This document shows positions 58,874 through 64,000 of a stretch of 64,000 nt of DNA, one piece after another (within the stretch, counting starts at the first letter, position 1; every line of letters starts with the position of its first letter). Source of the stretch: PALSA-968 sp964387075 (GTDB lineage Bacteria > Bacteroidota > Bacteroidia > B-17B0 > Aurantibacillaceae). The stretch covers positions 62,001-126,000 of the forward strand of contig CAYLVB010000009.1 of the NCBI GenBank assembly GCA_964387075.1, in the 5' to 3' direction. Made by a program: the position numbers and the translations under genes. The notes under the pieces are model-generated. The model searched no databases. It was not told where the DNA came from and saw only the letters and a list, made by a program, of their open reading frames with translations.

Positions 58874-61800
58874 CTATCTTACCAGGGTAAGCGGACCTTC
58901 CCTTTCGTAGGTTTTGCCATCAACGCCCACCGCTTTCAGAATATAATAATAGGTTCCTTCCGAGGCATCCGAGCCATTAGGTGTCTTACCATCCCAAACA
59001 GCCTGCGGCGCCTCCAGAGTGGCCATATGCTGACCCCAGCGGTTAAAGATATCGCATTTCAGTGAGGTCAATCCCGTATTGAAGATAAAGAAAACGTCGT
59101 TGATGCCATCTCCATTAGGGGAGTAGATGTTCGGGATCACTATGACAGTTGCTTGGTCGATGATCACAATGGCGGTTGCCGTATCCCAACATCCTTGCGC
59201 GTTGCTGGCCATAACAGTAACCGTATAAAGGCCGGCGGCAGTGTAGTTATTGGTTGCCAGTGTACCCGTTCCAACAGCTCCTGTCCAGTTATAGGTGGTT
59301 GCGCCTGAGGCGGTACAGGTAAATGAGGTCGATAGCGGCGCCTGGCCCTGGGTAAGGATCGGGTTGATACTTGCGGAAACAGGCGTTGTGCCCGGCACTG
59401 TAAACACGTTAGCTCCACCGGTAGCCACACATCCATTTGCGTCGGTGACGATCAAAGTATAAGAACCTGCCGGTACATTGGTCAATGAATCGTTATTAGG
59501 TCCAGCGGACAGCCACTGGTAAGTATATCCGGGCGTTCCGCCTGTTACAGAAACCCCTAGAATTCCGCCGTTTGAATTTCCGCATTTCGCGGTATCAATT
59601 CCTGCAGCGACTCCAAGAATAGGTGATGGATTCACTATCACATCCACCGTGGCGGTTGCGGCGCAACCGCCCGTTTCACCGGTCACAGTATAGTTTTGCG
59701 TAGTTACGGGACTCACGCTGGTGCTTGCCGAATTACTTCCGCCGGGCATCCAGGTGTAAGTGCTTGCTCCGCCCGCGTTAATGTTGGTGCTTTGCCCCGC
59801 GCAAATTGCGGTAGTCGTAGCGCTCACCGACAAAGTGGGTGTTGGAACTACAGTAACAGAAACCTGCGCGCTATTGGTACAACCATTGGTAGTACCTGTA
59901 ACAGTATAAGTGTCCGTCGCGCCGGGATTAACAGAAGCAGTGGATGTGTTCACACCTCCCGCGTTGGTGCTCCACGTATAAGTGGTGGCGCCACCGCCGG
60001 TAAGTACTACTCCTGTTGGAGATCCGCTGCAAATTGACGCTGCAGATGTTGTTGCAGTTAAAACAGGTAATGGCGTTACGGTAACTGAGGCGGTTGCGCT
60101 AGCTGTACATGTTCCGTTGGCTCCTGTCAAAGTATAAGTTGTGCTACCTCCGGGCGTAACGGTAACTGTTCCATTAGTAGAACCACCGGGCAGCCAGGTA
60201 TAAGTTCCCGCGCCTCCTCCTGTAAGCACAACGCTTTGACCGGCACAAATGGTGCCTCCCGAAGCATTGGCTGTTACTGTTGGTGTAGCGGTTACGTTGA
60301 TCGTGATCGTTGAATTTGAAGTGCAACCGTTCGTTTCACCCGTCAATGTATATGTTTGAGTAGTTCCCGGGTTTACAGTGATCGGTGTAGTAGTTGAACC
60401 GCCCGGCATCCAGGTATAATTTGTGGCGCCGCTTGCAGTTAAAGTTGTACTGCCCGTTGAACAAATAGCAGATGAAGAAGCAGAAGGTGTTACTGTTGGA
60501 TTAGCAATACCACTTATCGTTACAGTCTCTGAACCTATACAACCGCCTCCATTATCACCGGTAAGTGTATAGGTTGTTGAGCCACCGCCCGGGTTTACAG
60601 TGATGGTTCCTGTGGTTTGTCCACCCGGTGTCCAGGTATAATTCGCTGCACCGCTTCCGTTAAGTGTAATGGACTGGCCAACACAAACTGTATTCGATGT
60701 AGCACTGATGCCAATAACGGCGCCTGAACCTACGTTCACTGTAACGGTCTGTGAATTGATGCAGCCATTGTTATCTGTTCCTGTTACCGTATAAGTATCC
60801 GTAGCTCCGGGAGTGACGCTGACAGGACTTGTATTTCCTCCGCCCGCGTTCGCGCTCCAGGTGTAAGTGGTAGCTCCACCTGCGGTGAGTGTGGTAGTTT
60901 GCCCTGTACATAATGAACCCGGCGCGGCGCCGAGTGTAATGACCGGAAGCGGGTTCACGGTAACATCCACAGTTTGTGTAGACACGCAGCCGCCGGTTTC
61001 ACCGGTGATGGTATACGTTGTGCTGCCGCCCGGCGTTACCGGGAAAGGGTTTGTGGTAGAACCTCCGGGCATCAATGTATAATTGGTAGCTCCTCCGGCT
61101 GTGATCGTTGTTCCGGATCCCAAACAAACAGCAGGAACTCCCGCTGAAGCTGTTACCGTAGGAGTTGGTGTAACATTCACCGTGATCACTTGTGTGGAAG
61201 TGCAACCTCCGGTTTCTCCTGTTAAAGTATAAGTATCCGTTGATCCGGGAGTAACTACAATTGGACTTGTACTGCCGCCTCCGGCATTAGGGCTCCAGGT
61301 ATAATTCGTTGCGCCGCCTGCGGTTAAAGTTGTTGATGCGCCTGAACACAAAGTTGTGCCTGCTGAAGAACTAATGCTAACTGTTGGTGTTGGTGTAACG
61401 TTTACCACGGCTGTTGCGCTCGAGGTACAGGTTCCGTTCGCTCCGGTCAATGTATAGGTCGCGGTTCCTCCCGGACTCACAGTTTCCGTACTTGCAGTGC
61501 CGCCGCTGGGACTCCACGAATAGGTTGTGGCAGCACCGGTACTGGTGAGCACAATACTTTGTCCGGCACAAATGGTTCCTCCCGTTGCGGTTAAAGTGGG
61601 TGTAGCGTTCACCACTACGTTGGCAGTTGCTGTTCCGGTACAGGCGCCCGTGCTTCCGGTTAAGGTATACGTTGTATTACCCGTTGGGCTCACTGTTTCT
61701 GTACTTGCAGTTCCTCCGCTGGGCGACCAGGAATAACTGCTGGCTGATCCGGTACTGGTCAATACGATACTTTGTCCAGAACAAACGGATCCACCGGTTG

Positions 61801-63058
61801 CGGTAAGCGTTGGCGTTGCCGTTACGTTCACCACAGCTGTGCCACTGTTCGTACAATTTGAGTTAGCAGCCGTTAATGTGTAGGTGGTTGTACCTGTAGG
61901 GCTCACCGTTGCCGAATTGGCGCTACCACCGGTAGGCGACCAGGTGTAACTTCCTGCGCCGGGGCCTGTGTTGGTAAGCACAATACTTTGACCGGAACAT
62001 ATGCTTCCACCCGCTACAGAGATAGTAGGTGTAGCATTTACGGTAATGTTATTGGCTTGAGATGCGCCACATGCGGCAGAAACCCCGACAGTATATGTCA
62101 CAGGAAATGTTCCTGCGCCCGATGTGGCAGGACAGAACTGCGAACCCGATACACCGGTTCCGCTCCATGTACCACCGGGAGTGCCCGTAGTAGTAAGGTT
62201 AACGCATCCATTCGTATTACATAGGTTAGTTGGGGCGGTCCAGGTAGCGGTATAAGGATTGGTGATAGTAAAAATATAATTGGCGGTTACCGGGCCACAG
62301 GCTGGTGTTCCTGCTGACGGGGTATTAAAAGTGTAGGTAACCGTGTAGGTTGCAGGTGCAAGATACCTTGGATCTACATAAGCGGTTCCGTTCGAGAAAC
62401 CGCCAAAAGCAGGCCATACCGCGGCCGGCGTGATACTCCATTGTACCTGGGAAGAAATATTGCCCGAATTGGCAGGATCGCTCCACGTTAAACATGGCGA
62501 TGCTGTTGCGAATGCCGGATTGGAAACGTAAGGCCCGGGTTGGTTACGCCAGCAATCGCGGATGCTGATACTATCGGTTGTAATAGGTCCGCCGATGGCA
62601 TTACAAACACTGATGGAGTGAGAGGCCAAGGCGCTGATCTGGTAAAGCGAAAAATCCCAAAGGGCGCCTCCGCTGGCAGGAGGTGTAGTTCCACCTATTC
62701 TTCTGACTGGGGGAACAAGAGGATTGAGCGGATGTAAATCATAGATTAAAGATCCATTCTGGTAAAACATTTCCGCAAGGTTATTCCTTAAACTAGTATA
62801 ATATAGATTATAACGCGTTCTTATACAAGGCTGGTAGATCGACCCGCTACCCGGACCCCATGACCTTGGATAGATGACAAAGGCCATAGCCGTATTGCAG
62901 GGCATGGATGCCGGAACAGTGTTGACATTGGTTTGCCCCGAGTTATAAACCTGGTTTGTGTCTTCTGCGATCATTACCATCTGTGACTGATCGGGACATT
63001 GCGCCTTTATTGATAAGGCCGCTGCAACAAAAAATAATGCCGATGTAATTTTTTTCAT
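58874..63058 (-). CDS. Large T9SS type B surface protein with Ig-like repeats (copy 1)
   Basis: 1394 residues. Signal peptide MKKITSALFFVAAALSIKAQ. The N-terminal domain (about 20-330) is homologous to that of the adjacent 1267-residue protein (CIRTRYNLYYTSLRN, DCWRN, TNLCNTNGCVNL). Eleven Ig-like repeats of about 73 residues follow, then an SprB-like repeat (YTLIVTDANGC), a PKD-like domain and the type B sorting domain (PNIYSPNGDGINDVFFIF, IFNRWGQHM, GTYYYILKAVGVDGK). It is probably a surface adhesin exported by the type IX system. It begins 5 bp after the small exported protein gene and is in the same operon. Confidence 0.93.
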   Translation of the reverse strand: MKKITSALFFVAAALSIKAQCPDQSQMVMIAEDTNQVYNSGQTNVNTVPASMPCNTAMAFVIYPRSWGPGSGSIYQPCIRTRYNLYYTSLRNNLAEMFYQNGSLIYDLHPLNPLVPPVRRIGGTTPPASGGALWDFSLYQISALASHSISVCNAIGGPITTDSISIRDCWRNQPGPYVSNPAFATASPCLTWSDPANSGNISSQVQWSITPAAVWPAFGGFSNGTAYVDPRYLAPATYTVTYTFNTPSAGTPACGPVTANYIFTITNPYTATWTAPTNLCNTNGCVNLTTTGTPGGTWSGTGVSGSQFCPATSGAGTFPVTYTVGVSAACGASQANNITVNATPTISVAGGSICSGQSIVLTNTGPGAGSYTWSPTGGSANSATVSPTGTTTYTLTAANSNCTNSGTAVVNVTATPTLTATGGSVCSGQSIVLTSTGSASSYSWSPSGGTASTETVSPTGNTTYTLTGSTGACTGTATANVVVNATPTLTATGGTICAGQSIVLTSTGAATTYSWSPSGGTASTETVSPGGTATYTLTGANGTCTSSATAVVNVTPTPTVSISSSAGTTLCSGASTTLTAGGATNYTWSPNAGGGSTSPIVVTPGSTDTYTLTGETGGCTSTQVITVNVTPTPTVTASAGVPAVCLGSGTTITAGGATNYTLMPGGSTTNPFPVTPGGSTTYTITGETGGCVSTQTVDVTVNPLPVITLGAAPGSLCTGQTTTLTAGGATTYTWSANAGGGNTSPVSVTPGATDTYTVTGTDNNGCINSQTVTVNVGSGAVIGISATSNTVCVGQSITLNGSGAANYTWTPGGQTTGTITVNPGGGSTTYTLTGDNGGGCIGSETVTISGIANPTVTPSASSSAICSTGSTTLTASGATNYTWMPGGSTTTPITVNPGTTQTYTLTGETNGCTSNSTITINVTATPTVTANASGGTICAGQSVVLTGGGAGTYTWLPGGSTNGTVTVTPGGSTTYTLTGANGTCTASATASVTVTPLPVLTATTSAASICSGSPTGVVLTGGGATTYTWSTNAGGVNTSTASVNPGATDTYTVTGTTNGCTNSAQVSVTVVPTPTLSVSATTTAICAGQSTNINAGGASTYTWMPGGSNSASTSVSPVTTQNYTVTGETGGCAATATVDVIVNPSPILGVAAGIDTAKCGNSNGGILGVSVTGGTPGYTYQWLSAGPNNDSLTNVPAGSYTLIVTDANGCVATGGANVFTVPGTTPVSASINPILTQGQAPLSTSFTCTASGATTYNWTGAVGTGTLATNNYTAAGLYTVTVMASNAQGCWDTATAIVIIDQATVIVIPNIYSPNGDGINDVFFIFNTGLTSLKCDIFNRWGQHMATLEAPQAVWDGKTPNGSDASEGTYYYILKAVGVDGKTYEREGPLTLVR
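59627..62032 (-). repeat. Eleven tandem 219-bp (about 73-residue) Ig-like repeats in the adhesin gene
   Basis: Units follow TPT(L/V)....G..CSGQS..LT..GA..YTW.P.GG........TPG.T.TYTLTGE.GGC......V.V. Two cysteines per unit. Repeats 2 and 3 are the closest pair, suggesting recent duplication. The neighbouring adhesin has eight units of the same type, so copy number changed after the gene duplicated. Confidence 0.88.
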
Positions 63059-63063
63059 GGTAA

Positions 63064-63444
63064 TTATTTTTGTTGGTTGGTGTTGGTTCCTTTTTTCAGA
63101 AGCGCGGGATGCTCTTTATACCAGGCGTTCATCAGCGTGGTGTACTGGTCATTGGTATACTCAGTTTTATAAATAGGAAAATCATCGGGAATAGACTCCG
63201 TATTCAGTTTTTCGAAGATCTCTTTTTCGCGATGGTTATACTTATTGTCTGCCACATTTACCTCCACAGGTTGCTCGGAAGTGCGTTTCAGATGATACAT
63301 CTTGTATTCGATCCTTTTCCTGGTGATCTCATCTTTTTCGGCCTGAGTCTTGGCATCCTGAGCGGATACTTTCTCGTTCTGGGACCGTAGATCTGTTACT
63401 CCAAAGAATAGGAATAACAAAACAAGCAGAATTGTCTGTTTCAT
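63064..63444 (-). CDS. Small exported protein paired with the adhesin (copy 1)
   Basis: 126 residues from the ATG at 63444. The frame reaches to 63540, but the -7 box at 63469-63462 lies inside that extension, so the shorter start is right. Signal peptide MKQTILLVLLFLFFGVTDLRSQ, charged helical middle (QDAKTQAEKDEITRKRIEYK) and conserved end YNHREKEIFEKLNTESIPDDFPIYKTEYTNDQYTTLMNAWYKEHPALLKK. Paralogue of 58358-58744. The adhesin starts 5 bp later, so the two are co-translated. I know no family for it; it seems to be an accessory of type B adhesins. Confidence 0.82.
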   Translation of the reverse strand: MKQTILLVLLFLFFGVTDLRSQNEKVSAQDAKTQAEKDEITRKRIEYKMYHLKRTSEQPVEVNVADNKYNHREKEIFEKLNTESIPDDFPIYKTEYTNDQYTTLMNAWYKEHPALLKKGTNTNQQK

Positions 63445-63461
63445 GTTTAGGAAGGTTTTAA

Positions 63462-63491
63462 CAAATATAGCATAATATGTCAAAAAAGCAA
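63462..63491 (-). promoter_or_regulatory. Promoter of the small-protein/adhesin operon (copy 1)
   Basis: On the minus strand: TTG (63491-63489), 19 bases, TATATTTG (63469-63462), exact -7 consensus. The ATG at 63444 is 17 bases downstream. Confidence 0.65.
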
Positions 63492-63525
63492 GCACCAATC
63501 CTCCCTTTATATCGCCGAACAAATA

Positions 63526-63556
63526 AAAAAAGCCCCCCAATTTTGGGGGGCTTTTT
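63526..63556 (-). terminator. Terminator after the OmpA-family gene
   Basis: Stem AAAAAGCCCCCC/GGGGGGCTTTTT (63527-63538 and 63545-63556) with an AATTTT loop, A-run and T-run on both sides, so it works in either direction. It ends the OmpA gene transcript before the small-protein/adhesin operon. Confidence 0.92.
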
Positions 63557-63575
63557 ACACAAAACGTGTTATTTC

Positions 63576-64000
63576 TTAGTTTCCGCCGGGAGCGTCAGGA
63601 ATAGATTCTGAATCTTCTTCCCCACTCACTTTCGGGTGGTATTTAGGAATTTCTGTTTTAGGAGCTTTTGGATCTACATAATCCCAGCTGATAACTTTGA
63701 ATACAGTACGACGGTTTACAGCGTGTAATGCCTCTTTCTCCTGCTTGCTTTTTGCCTTGGCAATCTGCGCATCGCTTATTTTCAACTTCTTTTCGCCCCA
63801 GCCTTTTGCCATCAAGCGTTCCTTTGGAATCCCTTTAGCGATCAGCCAGTCAACGCAAGTTTGCGCACGGGCAGCCGACAGATCCAGATTGTGCTTGTCG
63901 CTACCACGGCTATCCGTATGAGCGCTAAGTTCGATGATCATATTTGGATTGTCGCCGAGTGTTTTTAATAGTGTAGCCAGCGAATCTTCAGAGTTCAGCG
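63576..64000 (-). CDS. OmpA-family protein, C-terminal end only
   Basis: The last 141 codons of a gene running off the right edge. They encode most of an OmpA-like peptidoglycan-binding domain: NPNMIIELSAHTDSRGSD, LSAARAQTCVDWLIAKGI, LMAKGWGEKKL and NRRTVFKVI, followed by a charged 35-residue tail (PKYHPKVSGEEDSESIPDAPGGN). It anchors an outer-membrane or T9SS-associated complex to the cell wall. The frame is open to the edge, so the start is outside the window. The 22-residue insertion AQIAKAKSKQEKEALHAV before NRR is usual in this family. It may belong with the adjacent adhesin pairs. Confidence 0.9.
   Translation of the reverse strand, partial: LNSEDSLATLLKTLGDNPNMIIELSAHTDSRGSDKHNLDLSAARAQTCVDWLIAKGIPKERLMAKGWGEKKLKISDAQIAKAKSKQEKEALHAVNRRTVFKVISWDYVDPKAPKTEIPKYHPKVSGEEDSESIPDAPGGN

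Overview
The window is chromosomal DNA from a member of the Bacteroidota, probably an environmental lineage near the Flavobacteriales or Chitinophagales; the exact family cannot be told from sequence alone. The evidence is three giant secreted proteins ending in type B (gliding-motility-associated) type IX secretion C-terminal domains, a PorP/SprF protein, OmpA/PD40 proteins, LytTR regulators paired with propeller or TPR kinases, DUF4296 and DUF983 proteins, and Bacteroidota-type promoters (TAnnTTTG) in place of sigma-70 boxes. Gene starts show little or no Shine-Dalgarno sequence.

Layout. 1-8.6 kb: a truncated cytochrome c peroxidase, a TPR protein, an SPFH protein, homogentisate dioxygenase, small stress-type proteins, an atypical SDR, an O-methyltransferase and a NupC transporter. 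8.7-13.2 kb: RecQ, ribosomal protein L25, PRPP synthetase and a tRNA-Leu. 13.3-15.7 kb: a TPR histidine kinase overlapping a LytTR regulator. 15.9-29.3 kb: a T9SS locus with a 3390-residue repeat adhesin, PorP/SprF and an OmpA/PD40 protein, apparently one operon. 29.4-38.8 kb: small proteins, a DtxR-type regulator divergent from a di-haem protein/Rieske/porin operon, an MBL hydrolase, and a second redox cluster (beta-propeller lipoprotein, barrel protein, di-haem peroxidase). 38.9-48.3 kb: arginase-family enzyme, propeller sensor kinase with LytTR regulator, STAS-like protein, omega-amidase, RpiB, enoyl-CoA hydratase, DUF4296 lipoprotein and a NYN protein. 48.3-52.2 kb: a tightly packed five-gene signalling operon. 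52.3-54.4 kb: a PaiB-like protein, an inverted-repeat element and recA. 54.5-64 kb: a tandemly duplicated pair of [small exported protein + giant T9SS type B adhesin], next to a truncated OmpA protein.

How it fits together. A large share of coding capacity (about 18 kb) makes repeat-built surface proteins, and the PorP/SprF and OmpA proteins are the likely partners for their export and anchoring. Two clusters combine extracytoplasmic di-haem proteins with outer-membrane barrels, which suggests envelope redox chemistry. One of them faces a metal-responsive repressor whose putative operator overlaps its own promoter. Several two-component modules and two STAS-like proteins indicate dense signalling. 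The most promising candidates for undescribed systems are the five-gene signalling operon with its free-standing 64-residue module, the DtxR/di-haem/Rieske/porin operon, and the duplicated small-protein/adhesin pair.
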